Source: Methanobacteriota archaeon
GTDB taxonomy: Archaea; Thermoplasmatota; Thermoplasmata; RBG-16-68-12
Assembly: GCA_005878635.1 (NCBI GenBank)
Contig: VBLS01000024.1
Coordinates: forward strand, 1-15,529
DNA: 15,529 nucleotides
Direction: 5' to 3'
A program made the translations under genes and the position numbers. The notes beneath the pieces are model-generated. The model was given only the letters and a program-made list of their open reading frames with translations. It was not told where the DNA came from and did not search any database. The first letter of the stretch is position 1. Every line of letters begins with the position of its first letter. Below, piece after piece: positions 6,536 through 13,740 of the stretch.

Positions 6536-7522
6536 ATGCACCGAACAACCCTTGCGGCGATCGTCGTGTGTATTGTCGGCGCCTCGGCCTTCGTCGCTTT
6601 GGCCGTGGGCCCGACGACCCTGATGAACCTGGCGAATCCGAATCGGCCCGGCGGAACCGAGGCCGGGACCGGGCCCAGGCCCAACTCCTTCGACGCTCCG
6701 ACCTGGCATACGGGCGACACTTGGACGTACGATGCGAACGCCTCGGCCGGCGGCGTCCGGGCCGACGGCCCCTCGGCGACCGGGAGCGTGACCCGCACGG
6801 TCGTCTCCGCGGATGCGTCCCAGTACAACCTGAGCCTGAGCGGGACGTTGCACATCCGGTGGATGGTCGACCCCACGCCGATGGCGAGTGGGAGCGACGC
6901 CTACGCCGCCTCAATGGCCGCCGGCATGCTCCAAGAGGCTTCCCTGAGCGGATACACTTCGTTCCGCGCCTCCGACTTGGCAATCATCAAGGAGGTCCGG
7001 ACGCTCGAAGTCCACGGCTCCGCGGCGACGACCGCGGGGACGTACAACGCCTCGTACGTCGCCACGATCATGACGGACTTCGATCCCGCCCTCGATGTGT
7101 GGTCGTTCCCCCTCCAGGCGAATGAGACATGGAATGTCACCGGCAACGCCACGGTCCACGGCTGGATCAAGTGGGATCTCAGCGGTCCGAACGCGACCTA
7201 CGGCGCCGGGGTGAACTTCTCCTACACCGTCCCGGTCCGCCTCTTCCTGAACAGCGGCGCCACGGAGGACGTCTCGACTCCCGCGGGCACCTTCCCGGCG
7301 ATCCCGGTCAGCATGGGCCGGCCGGAAATCCTGTCCGGTCGCCCGGGGATCGTGTCGGCTCCATCGGATCCGGCGATCGGCTTCGATCACGAGATGCCGG
7401 TGGAACCGCTGCATTCGGCCCAGACCTGGTACAGCGGCACGGTGAAGAACGTCGTGAAGTTCCACCTCTTCACCGCAGGCATGCGCCTCAACCTCGTCCT
7501 GAGCTCATACCACATCGCCTGA
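6536..7522 (+). CDS. Secreted or membrane-anchored, sequon-rich hypothetical protein
   Basis: From ATG 6536 the protein has 328 residues. A hydrophobic N-terminal segment (about residues 4-24) acts as a signal peptide or single anchor, followed by a Pro/Gly/Thr-rich linker and a large beta-rich extracellular region. The first strand carries WHTGDTWTYD, a W-x-x-GD-x-W-x-Y pattern I associate with archaeal surface proteins. At least eight N-x-S/T sequons are visible (NAS, NLS, NAS, NET, NVT, NAT, NAT, NFS), so heavy N-glycosylation on the outer face is likely. No catalytic motif is recognised and no C-terminal helix is seen. The frame extends to an ATG at 6506. The 6536 start is preferred because GGAG lies 7 bases upstream and the hydrophobic segment then starts at once. 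Confidence 0.75.
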   Translation: MHRTTLAAIVVCIVGASAFVALAVGPTTLMNLANPNRPGGTEAGTGPRPNSFDAPTWHTGDTWTYDANASAGGVRADGPSATGSVTRTVVSADASQYNLSLSGTLHIRWMVDPTPMASGSDAYAASMAAGMLQEASLSGYTSFRASDLAIIKEVRTLEVHGSAATTAGTYNASYVATIMTDFDPALDVWSFPLQANETWNVTGNATVHGWIKWDLSGPNATYGAGVNFSYTVPVRLFLNSGATEDVSTPAGTFPAIPVSMGRPEILSGRPGIVSAPSDPAIGFDHEMPVEPLHSAQTWYSGTVKNVVKFHLFTAGMRLNLVLSSYHIA

Positions 7523-7569
7523 GTTCGGCGCGGCCGATCGCGTCGCCTTCCCCCGGTCCGCAAAGTAAT

Positions 7570-7576
7570 CCTTATT
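7570..7576 (+). promoter_or_regulatory. TATA-like box, leaderless promoter of rpe
   Basis: CCTTATT in an AT-enriched patch (7562-7577) is centred about 29 bases before the ATG at 7602. No Shine-Dalgarno is seen, so the transcript is probably leaderless. Confidence 0.4.
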
Positions 7577-7601
7577 CGTCGCGGTCCATTTCGCCGATCC
7601 G

Positions 7602-8276
7602 ATGGCCATCAAGATCGCCCCCTCGATCCTCTCCGCACGATTCGACCGCCTCGGGGAGCAGGTCCAGGAGGCCGTGGGTGCGGGGGCCGACATGCTCCAC
7701 ATCGACATCATGGACGGACACTTTGTCCCGAACCTCACGATGGGACCCGCGATCGTGTCGGCCATCCGTCCGCTCACGAAGATCCCCTTCGACGCCCACC
7801 TCATGGTGACGCACCCGCAGGATTTCGTCAAGCCATTCGCCGACGCCGGGGTGGACGATCTCACCGTCCACGTCGAGAGCGACCATGAGATGAAGAAGAC
7901 GCTGCGGGCCATCCGCGACGCCGGCGTCCGTCCGGGCGTCGTCCTCAATCCCGCGACTCCGTTGGAGCGCGCAATCCCGTATCTCGGGGAGGTCGACCTG
8001 TTGCTCGTGATGACCGTGCATCCCGGATTCGCGGGCCAGGCCTTCCGAGCCGATGTGGTCCCGAAGATCCAGGCCGCTCGAGAGCACATCGACCGCGAGC
8101 GGCTCTCCGTCGAGCTCCAGGTCGATGGCGGGATCAAGCTCGAAACGGCACCGGTCGTGGCGAGGGCCGGCGCGGACATCCTCGTCTCGGGATCCGGGAT
8201 CTTCCCGGACCATGTCGCGGCGAATCTCAAGAAGCTCCGCGAGGTCGCGGAACGGGCCGCGCGGGATCGACCGTGA
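7602..8276 (+). CDS. rpe: Ribulose-phosphate 3-epimerase
   Basis: This 224-residue TIM-barrel protein interconverts ribulose 5-phosphate and xylulose 5-phosphate in the cytoplasm, feeding the transketolase encoded nearby. All family motifs are present: IAPSILSARF at the N-terminus, HIDIMDGHFVPN with metal ligand H33 and acid/base D35, FDAHLMV with H66, MTVHPGFAGQ (137-146), and QVDGGIK with the second acid/base D175. The phosphate-binding ADILVSGSGIF follows near the end. The length is normal and no key residue is missing. The ATG at 7602 begins right before the first beta strand, and a TATA-like patch lies about 29 bases upstream. It is on the same strand as its neighbours on both sides but has its own apparent promoter. 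Confidence 0.95.
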   Translation: MAIKIAPSILSARFDRLGEQVQEAVGAGADMLHIDIMDGHFVPNLTMGPAIVSAIRPLTKIPFDAHLMVTHPQDFVKPFADAGVDDLTVHVESDHEMKKTLRAIRDAGVRPGVVLNPATPLERAIPYLGEVDLLLVMTVHPGFAGQAFRADVVPKIQAAREHIDRERLSVELQVDGGIKLETAPVVARAGADILVSGSGIFPDHVAANLKKLREVAERAARDRP

Positions 8277-8319
8277 GCGGGACTCGCGGGAGGGCTTCGC
8301 CCGGGATGATCTGCGGCGC

Positions 8320-8328
8320 AAACCTTTA
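8320..8328 (+). promoter_or_regulatory. TATA-like box for the 52-aa membrane protein
   Basis: AAACCTTTA lies about 28-36 bases before the ATG at 8356. No Shine-Dalgarno intervenes, so a leaderless message is plausible. The match is weak. Confidence 0.3.
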
Positions 8329-8355
8329 GGCCCTGCAGGCTTTCGAGACGATTGC

Positions 8356-8514
8356 ATGGTCCGTCTCGGCCCGATCATCGGCATCGTCCTGCCCCTCGTC
8401 CTCCTAGCCGTGAACGTCGGGCTCGGATACGGAGGGATCCTCGTCACGGTCTTGCTCTTCGTCTGGCTCGGGACCGGGATCCTATTGCTGCCGACCCCGG
8501 ACGAGGAAGTCTAG
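8356..8514 (+). CDS. Small two-helix membrane protein (52 aa)
   Basis: ATG at 8356 opens a 52-residue frame ending in TAG. It has two hydrophobic helices (about residues 5-21 and 25-46) separated by a Gly/Tyr turn, and a short acidic tail (TPDEEV). The frame is open further upstream, but that part is a low-complexity Arg/Ser shadow of the rpe gene, so ATG 8356 is the sensible start. Its stop overlaps that of the convergent PRC-barrel gene by 4 bases. The family is not recognised. Two strong helices and a plausible promoter make it a fair candidate. Confidence 0.5.
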   Translation: MVRLGPIIGIVLPLVLLAVNVGLGYGGILVTVLLFVWLGTGILLLPTPDEEV

Positions 8515-8921
8515 CCCTTCTCGTAAAGGGAGTCGCCGGAGACGGATAGCTCGACCCACTCGTCGATCGACCGGACGTCCTCCATGAGCACATTGACCAT
8601 CTCGCCTTGCTCATCCTCGACGATGAACGAATCGAGCACGTCATCCGCTTCGTTCGTGTCCCGCACGATCCCGACGAACTCGCCGTCGGAATCGACGACG
8701 TTCAGGCCGGTGAAAATCTGGGCCACGGGGCCGGAGAGGGTGATGTTGTCGACGACCCCGCGGACGTAGCGCCGACCGAGGCGCATGCGACCGGCGGTCC
8801 CTTCGCCGAGCACGAGGACGTTCGGCTCTTCCCCGGATACGTAGCCGACCTCCACGCCGTCCGGGTCGGCGACGGTCATGCCGACGAGCGAACGACCCCG
8901 CCGCACCGCCAACGAGCACAC
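8511..8921 (-). CDS. Tandem PRC-barrel-like domain protein
   Basis: The 136-residue protein contains two similar halves, each resembling a PRC-barrel. SLVGMTVADPDGVEVGYV (residues 11-28) matches IFTGLNVVDSDGEFVGIV (69-86), each followed by a short beta stretch. The second half ends in an acidic, mixed segment (EDEQGEMVNVLMEDV). PRC-barrels are small beta domains found in RNA-processing and photosynthetic proteins; stand-alone archaeal versions have no settled role. The GTG at 8921 is the longest start; GTG 8906 and ATG 8879 are alternatives, though ATG 8879 would cut the first strand. No Shine-Dalgarno is evident. Possible minus-strand TATA boxes lie well upstream (near 9018-9027 and 9052-9058), implying a leader of roughly 75-110 bases. 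Confidence 0.7.
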   Translation of the reverse strand: MCSLAVRRGRSLVGMTVADPDGVEVGYVSGEEPNVLVLGEGTAGRMRLGRRYVRGVVDNITLSGPVAQIFTGLNVVDSDGEFVGIVRDTNEADDVLDSFIVEDEQGEMVNVLMEDVRSIDEWVELSVSGDSLYEKG

Positions 8922-8987
8922 GCCCCGAGGATCCCGCGAAGGCGATCCGAACGGGCGCTCGGAAGGCGAGGCGCGTACTGAAGCTTT

Positions 8988-9014
8988 TCGGACAATCGCG
9001 CGGACGCGGTCCGA
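8988..9014. promoter_or_regulatory. Inverted repeats, possible operator
   Basis: TCGGAC (8988-8993) and GTCCGA (9009-9014) form a perfect 6-bp inverted repeat whose half-sites are 21 bases apart, about two helical turns. A further CGGAC at 9001-9005 pairs with the same right arm as CGGAC-GCG-GTCCG. It lies beside the TATA-like patches between two divergent genes. A regulator site is possible, but GC-rich chance matches cannot be ruled out. Confidence 0.25.
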
Positions 9015-9051
9015 GCCATATAGTTATCAGGCAGGATACCGAAGACGCGTG

Positions 9052-9058
9052 ATTTATA
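9052..9058. promoter_or_regulatory. Bidirectional TATA-like box between the PRC-barrel and giant repeat genes
   Basis: The patch reads ATTTATA on the plus strand and TATAAAT on the minus strand, a good TATA match both ways. On the plus strand it predicts a transcript start near 9080 and a leader of about 45 bases for the giant gene. On the minus strand it would give a leader of about 108 bases for the PRC-barrel gene. A second AT patch at 9018-9026 (ATATAGTTA) could serve either strand instead. Confidence 0.5.
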
Positions 9059-9089
9059 CCCGCTGACCCGACATTCGAAGGAGTCGTCT

Positions 9090-9106
9090 CCCTCCATGTC
9101 GGAGGG
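9090..9106 (+). promoter_or_regulatory. Hairpin in the leader of the giant gene
   Basis: CCCTCC-ATGTC-GGAGGG forms a perfect 6-bp stem with a 5-base loop. The right arm contains the only strong Shine-Dalgarno-like GGAGG before the start, but it lies 18-19 bases from the ATG at 9125, too far for normal use. The stem could hide or present ribosome contacts; this is untested. Confidence 0.35.
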
Positions 9107-9124
9107 GCATCCCATCGGTGAGCC

Positions 9125-12100
9125 ATGGCCCGCTGCCCTCTCTGCGAATCCGACGTCCCGGACGGCCGGACGGACTGCGATGCGTGTGGGCAGCCTTTTG
9201 ATCAGCCGCCGACGGTTCAAGCGGGCGCCGGCGAGGTGAAGACGGCCGTCGCGGCGGCCAAGAAGGACATCGGCAGGGCCGGCCAGGATCCGGCCGATGT
9301 CGCCTTCCCCCAACGACTGTTGGACCGCGCCGAGCAGGAAGTGGCCGCGGGACACCTCGGACCGGCCCTCGATCTGGCCCGCGCGGCCCGACGGGCGACC
9401 GGAATCATCCGGCGGGAGGCGCGGGTGGCGGACGCCCTCGCCCGAGCGGACGCGGTCATCGCGGAGGCGACGACGGCCGGCATCGACACCGAGACGTTCC
9501 GGCGGAACGTCGAACAGGCAAGGGCCATTGCATCTCGCGGGGACCATGCGTCCGCGGAACGTCTCCTGAAACGGGTCTCCCTCCGGAGCCTCGACGAACG
9601 CCGGGAGAACGCCCTCCACACGAGTCTCGAAAAGGCCGAGGCCCGCATCCGGTACTCGAAGGAACGGGGCGGGACCGTCGGCGACGCCGAGGCCTTCCTC
9701 CAGGAGGCCCGCAAGGCCCTCGCGGTCCGCGAGTACGGGAAGATTCGGACGCTCACCTCGAAGGCGGTGGAGACCGCGGAATCGCAGCGGAGGCGGGCCC
9801 GGATGGAAGGGTTCCTCGACCGCGCCTCGTCCGAGGTGGACCTGGCCCGGAACGAGGGGATCGACATCGGGGAGGCCCGCAAGCTCCTCACCCAGGCCCG
9901 CGACGCCGTCCGCCGAGGCGTCTTCGGGGACATCCCCCTCCTCGCCCAGCGGGCGCGGAACAGCCTGCGCGAGGGTCGGGTGGTCGCGGCCGCGGAGGCC
10001 GCCCTCCGGGAAGTCCGACGGGAGGCGAGTCGGGAGAAGCGGAAAGGGGCCGACGTGACTCGGGCCGAGGTCCTCTTGGACCAGGCCGAGGTCGCGATGG
10101 CGACGAAGGATTTCGGCAAGGTCAAGGGCCTCGCCACGGACGCCCACGATGCCGTCCGCGAGGCGACCCTCATCAAGACGGTCCGCGACGCGTTCGCCAG
10201 CCTCCAGATGGATCGGGACGACCTGAAGAACCTCGGCGCCGACATCGCCGGGTTCGAGCAGACGCTCGTTCAGTTGGGAGCTGCGATCGAGGGCCAGGAT
10301 GTCGGCGCGGCTCGCCGCCTGGTCGCGGAGGCGCGGCACACCGCGGAGACATCGCGGGACGCCCACTTCCGGGCGGTCATGGAGAATTCGTTGCAAATCG
10401 TCCTGGCGAACGCCGCGAGGGGACTCGACCCCCAGGTCGCTCGCCAGCTCCTCCGAGAGGTCGACGACGCGATCCACAATGGCAAGCCGATCGACATGCA
10501 GGCGCTGATCGACCGGCGGATGGCGGACCAGGACACGGAGACGCAGGAACGATTGAACGTCCGGGTCCTCCAGGCGCGGGACGACATTGTCGCCTTGCGC
10601 CAATCGGGTCAAAACGACACGGTCGGTCTCGAAGGGAAGCTCGCCGATGCCGCGATGGCGGTGGAGGCCCGCCGGTTAGTGCAGGCCGACGCGCTCCTCG
10701 ACAGCGTCGAGCACGACGTCTCCGCGACGAGGGAATCGCTCCGCAGCACCGCGGCGGAGATCCTCGGCCAGGCCCGCGGCGAAGTCGCTCGTGCGAAGGC
10801 CGATGGAATCGCGGTCGAGGCGGCGGAGCAGATGCTCACGGACGCCGAGACGTCCTATTCCGAGGCCCGGTACGGAGACACGATCTACGCCGGAAAGGCG
10901 TGCATCTCCGAGGTCGAGGAACTCGCGAGCGCGAGCCTCGAGGCCAAGCGACAATCCGATGCGGAGGTCACCCGGGTTCGGGTGGAGCGGTCGGACGGGA
11001 TTCATCGACGGATGGAGGCCGTGCGCGCTCAGATCGCAGACCTGCTCACCCAGAACATCGATCTCGGCCGAGCGACCGACGCCCTCACCTCGGCCGAACA
11101 AGCCGTCGGACGCGGCTCCCTGGAAGAGGCGGAGCATCTCCTCGCTTCGGCGGAGGGTCTCGTCGAAGGCGTCCGGGTCACGTTGAACGGACAGGCGCGA
11201 GACGCCTTGCAGCGAACGCGGACGGCGATCGCGAACGCGCAGAGCGAAGGCATCGACATCGGTGAGTTCTCCTCGAAACTCTCGAAGGCGGAGGCGGACT
11301 TCCAGGCGGGTCGCCCCGGGTCCGTCCTCGATGCCGTCGGCCTCGTCAACCATACTCTCTCCGAGCGGCGACGGAACCGGCAGCTCGAGGAGCAACGAAT
11401 CGCGCTCGAGAAGGCCCGCACGGCGGCGACGAGGTTCATCACGGTCAAGAAGCTCATCGAGAGCCTCCGAAAGGCGGACATCGACATCGCGGGAGCGGAG
11501 GAAAGCCTCCGCGCGGCGGAGCTGGCAATGGAGAAGCGCCAGTTCGACGACGTCGACGCGATCCTCGCGAACCTCGACTCGACGGCGAAGGAACTCCTCG
11601 GGGAGCTTGTCGCCGCCGCGAAGAATCTCATCACCCGCGCGGAGCGCCGGATCAAAGACGCCCGGGAGAAAGGCCTCCGGGTCGACGAGCCCGTCACGCT
11701 TCTAGACACCGCCGAGGGCCACTTCGAACGGGCAGAGTACGCGGACGCCGTCGAGCATGCCCGAGCCGCCGAACAGAAGGTCATCTACGCCCTCAAGGTC
11801 TTCTCCGAGCAAGCGAAGGAATCGCGACGGAAGGCGCAGGAGACCGCGCGCGCCCGGATCGCGGCGATCCGAAAGACGATCACGGACCTGTCACGAGCCG
11901 ACATCTCGATCCTCGGGGCGGAGCAAGCCCTGTCGCAGGCGGACGCCGCGTTCGAGTCCGGCCGTTTCGAGGAGGTCCCCGCGGTGCTCGCGGAGACGGA
12001 GGAAATGGCCCTGGCGCTGACCCAGGGTCTCGAGTCGGCAGCGACCGACCTGGTGAAGTCGGTCGCGCGCGTGATGGAAGAGACGCGATCCTCGGGGACC

Positions 12101-13273
12101 GATCCCGGCCGCGCCGACATGGTCCTGCTCAACGCGCGCGAGGCGATCAAGGACCACCGGTACGTCGAAGCGATTGAGTACAAGAAGGTCATCGAAGACA
12201 TCCTCCGGGACGCCCGGCGCCAGAAGGACTCGCGGCGGGTTCGTGACAGCCTGTCGGAGCTACGGGCGAAGCTGGAGGCCCACGGGAAACTCGGCGCGGA
12301 CGTCCGGATGGCCTCGGAGCTTCTCGCTCGGGCCGAGGCACTCGTCAATGCCGGCGAGTTCTCCGATGTCGACGGATACGCGAAGCGGGTCTCCGACGAG
12401 ATCGACATCGCCCGCAGGAACCACCTCACCTCCATCGTGCACACGTTCGACCCAATCATCGAGGACGGGCTTTCCATGGGAGTCCCGCGAGGGGAGCTCG
12501 AGGAATTCCGGACCCACGCGCAAGAAGCCGCGGACGCCGACGACCTGGAGGAAGTCTACCGCCTGAAGGGCGACCTGCAAGAACGGCTCCTCGAGGCGAA
12601 GCGCAAACAAATCGTGAAGCGCTCCATGGACGAGGTCCAGACGCTCGATGAGATCGTCACGCAGACGGAGCGCCTCGACATCCCGGTCGAATCGGCGCGG
12701 ACCCGGCTCGACGATGCCCGCAAGGCGATCGTGGCCGGCGACGTGGACGGTTTCCAGCGAGGACTCGCCGACGCGCGCGCGGCCCTCGAGGAATCGCGGA
12801 CGAAGCATTTCATCGACAAGTACGAATCGCGCGTCCACTCCGTGTCGACGATGATCGCCAACGCGAAGAAGCTCGGGGCCGAGCTCGGGGACGCCGAGAA
12901 CTCCCTGAACAAAGCGGAGGCGGCGCTCCGGACCAGCGACATGGCGATGGCGGACATCCTGATCAAGCAGGCGGAAGTCTCCATCGGGATGCAGATCCAG
13001 AATTTCATCAAGAACCGGTATCCAAATCTCTCCCTGTTCCGGGCTCCAGGCGGGCGAATGGAATCAGTACGTCTTCGAGATCGAGAACCGCGGCAAGCTG
13101 CCCGCGAGGAACGTGCAGGTCGAGCTCCAGGGGGACGTGGAGACGAAGGGCGTGCTCCCGATCCCCGAGATCGGGGTTGGCGAGGTCGTGCCGGTGCGGA
13201 TGGGCGTGAAGCCGAAGTCCGCGGGGGCCATCCCCATGTCGGTCGGCGTCTCGTACCAGCGCCTCTTCGATGA
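9125..13273 (+). CDS. Giant zinc-ribbon / helical-repeat protein, N-terminal part (frameshifted)
   Basis: The frame encodes 1,382 residues. Residues 1-25 are a zinc ribbon with C4-x2-C7 and C18-x2-C21. Residues about 57-1300 are almost wholly helical, built from about 19 degenerate repeats of 62-76 residues. Their core reads roughly G-x-D-(I/V)-x-x-A-E-x-x-L-x-x-A-E-x-A-x(4)-(F/Y)-x-x-(V/A)-x-x-L-A; one example starts at residue 245. Near residue 1310 the sensible reading leaves this frame. The last 73 residues here are Arg/Gly/Pro-rich and look out of frame, while the next frame carries on with beta-rich sequence to the window end. The natural product is therefore probably one protein continuing from 13056. 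There is no signal peptide or membrane segment, so it should be cytoplasmic. SMC-like ATPase is unlikely because no Walker motifs are seen. Function unknown. Confidence 0.85.
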   Translation: MARCPLCESDVPDGRTDCDACGQPFDQPPTVQAGAGEVKTAVAAAKKDIGRAGQDPADVAFPQRLLDRAEQEVAAGHLGPALDLARAARRATGIIRREARVADALARADAVIAEATTAGIDTETFRRNVEQARAIASRGDHASAERLLKRVSLRSLDERRENALHTSLEKAEARIRYSKERGGTVGDAEAFLQEARKALAVREYGKIRTLTSKAVETAESQRRRARMEGFLDRASSEVDLARNEGIDIGEARKLLTQARDAVRRGVFGDIPLLAQRARNSLREGRVVAAAEAALREVRREASREKRKGADVTRAEVLLDQAEVAMATKDFGKVKGLATDAHDAVREATLIKTVRDAFASLQMDRDDLKNLGADIAGFEQTLVQLGAAIEGQDVGAARRLVAEARHTAETSRDAHFRAVMENSLQIVLANAARGLDPQVARQLLREVDDAIHNGKPIDMQALIDRRMADQDTETQERLNVRVLQARDDIVALRQSGQNDTVGLEGKLADAAMAVEARRLVQADALLDSVEHDVSATRESLRSTAAEILGQARGEVARAKADGIAVEAAEQMLTDAETSYSEARYGDTIYAGKACISEVEELASASLEAKRQSDAEVTRVRVERSDGIHRRMEAVRAQIADLLTQNIDLGRATDALTSAEQAVGRGSLEEAEHLLASAEGLVEGVRVTLNGQARDALQRTRTAIANAQSEGIDIGEFSSKLSKAEADFQAGRPGSVLDAVGLVNHTLSERRRNRQLEEQRIALEKARTAATRFITVKKLIESLRKADIDIAGAEESLRAAELAMEKRQFDDVDAILANLDSTAKELLGELVAAAKNLITRAERRIKDAREKGLRVDEPVTLLDTAEGHFERAEYADAVEHARAAEQKVIYALKVFSEQAKESRRKAQETARARIAAIRKTITDLSRADISILGAEQALSQADAAFESGRFEEVPAVLAETEEMALALTQGLESAATDLVKSVARVMEETRSSGTDPGRADMVLLNAREAIKDHRYVEAIEYKKVIEDILRDARRQKDSRRVRDSLSELRAKLEAHGKLGADVRMASELLARAEALVNAGEFSDVDGYAKRVSDEIDIARRNHLTSIVHTFDPIIEDGLSMGVPRGELEEFRTHAQEAADADDLEEVYRLKGDLQERLLEAKRKQIVKRSMDEVQTLDEIVTQTERLDIPVESARTRLDDARKAIVAGDVDGFQRGLADARAALEESRTKHFIDKYESRVHSVSTMIANAKKLGAELGDAENSLNKAEAALRTSDMAMADILIKQAEVSIGMQIQNFIKNRYPNLSLFRAPGGRMESVRLRDREPRQAAREERAGRAPGGRGDEGRAPDPRDRGWRGRAGADGREAEVRGGHPHVGRRLVPAPLR
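9290..12990 (+). repeat. Array of about 19 degenerate helical protein repeats
   Basis: Repeat starts can be followed by short cores such as EGIDIGEARKLL, KGADVTRAEVLL, EGIDIGEFSSKL, ADIDIAGAEESL, ADISILGAEQAL, LGADVRMASELL and LGAELGDAENSL. Spacing is about 186-197 bases in most units and near 228 in some (for example 11248 to 11475, and 11669 to 11898). The DNA itself is well diverged, so the expansion is old. Three more units follow after 13986 in the shifted frame. Confidence 0.8.
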
Positions 13274-13740
13274 GAACCGGTACGAGGTGCAGGAGCGGAA
13301 GCAGATCAAGGTCGAACCCGAGGCCACCTACCTGGTGGAGGACGTCTTCCTCATCCATTCCGATGGCCGATTGATCGCGCACCACAGCCGCAAGTTCCGG
13401 GAGGAAATCGACGAGGACATCTTCTCCGGCATGCTCACGGTCGTCCAGGACTTCGTGAAGGACTCGTTCAAGGCGCGCACGAAGACCGGGATGAAGCGGC
13501 TCGACTTCGGCGACTCGAAGATCCTCATCGAGCGGTCGCCGCACACGTTCCTCGCCGCGGTCGTCGTCGGCCAGGAGCCCAAGCTGCTGCCACTCTACAT
13601 GCTCCAAGTCCTGAAGGAAGTCGAGGACCGATACGGGAACGTCCTCGAGAAGTGGACCGGCTTGGTCCACCAGCTCGAGGGGATCGACGACGCGATCAAG
13701 AAGCTCGTCCTCGTCGCGAAGGACCCGTCCGCCGAAATGG
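13001..13740 (+). repeat. Module copy 1: beta-sandwich-like plus roadblock/longin-like domain
   Basis: Copy 1 aligns by eye with copy 2: NRYPNLSLF with DRNPRLFLE, FEIENRGKLPARNV with LQITNKGNWPAERV, VEDVFLIHSDGRLIAHH with IEDAFLFHSTGALIVHE, AVVVGQEPKLLPLYMLQVLKEV with AVVVQGKEPAILPLYAIQTLKEI, and LEKWTG with LESWTG. The frameshift falls inside this copy. Confidence 0.75.
13049..13058 (+). other. Apparent +1 frameshift site
   Basis: The bases read GGC GGG CGA A in the upstream frame. Removing one G from the GGG run at 13052-13054 gives GGC GGC GAA TGG, that is G-G-E-W, and joins the two frames into continuous family-like sequence (SLFRAPGG / EWNQYVFEIENRG). The second module copy at 14523 onwards shows the same order in a single frame (RNPRLFLET ... 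HWTRIDLQITNKG). This could be a sequencing or assembly error in a G run, a real mutation, or recoding; the first is the simplest. Confidence 0.75.

Noticed and set aside
8876..10612. Minus-strand open frame of 578 codons opposite the start of the giant gene
   Set aside because: Its composition is Arg/Gly/Leu/Asp-rich with no recognisable motif, and it mirrors the plus-strand gene with its zinc ribbon and regular repeats. Long antisense frames are expected at this GC content.
9293..12990. SMC or Rad50-type chromosome segregation ATPase
   Set aside because: The long helical composition invites that label, but no Walker A, Walker B or signature motif is present, and the N-terminus is a zinc ribbon.
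13052..13058. Programmed ribosomal frameshifting
   Set aside because: GGGCGAA is not a classical slippery heptamer, and I see no obvious stimulatory pseudoknot. A one-base error in a G run is simpler, though not proven.
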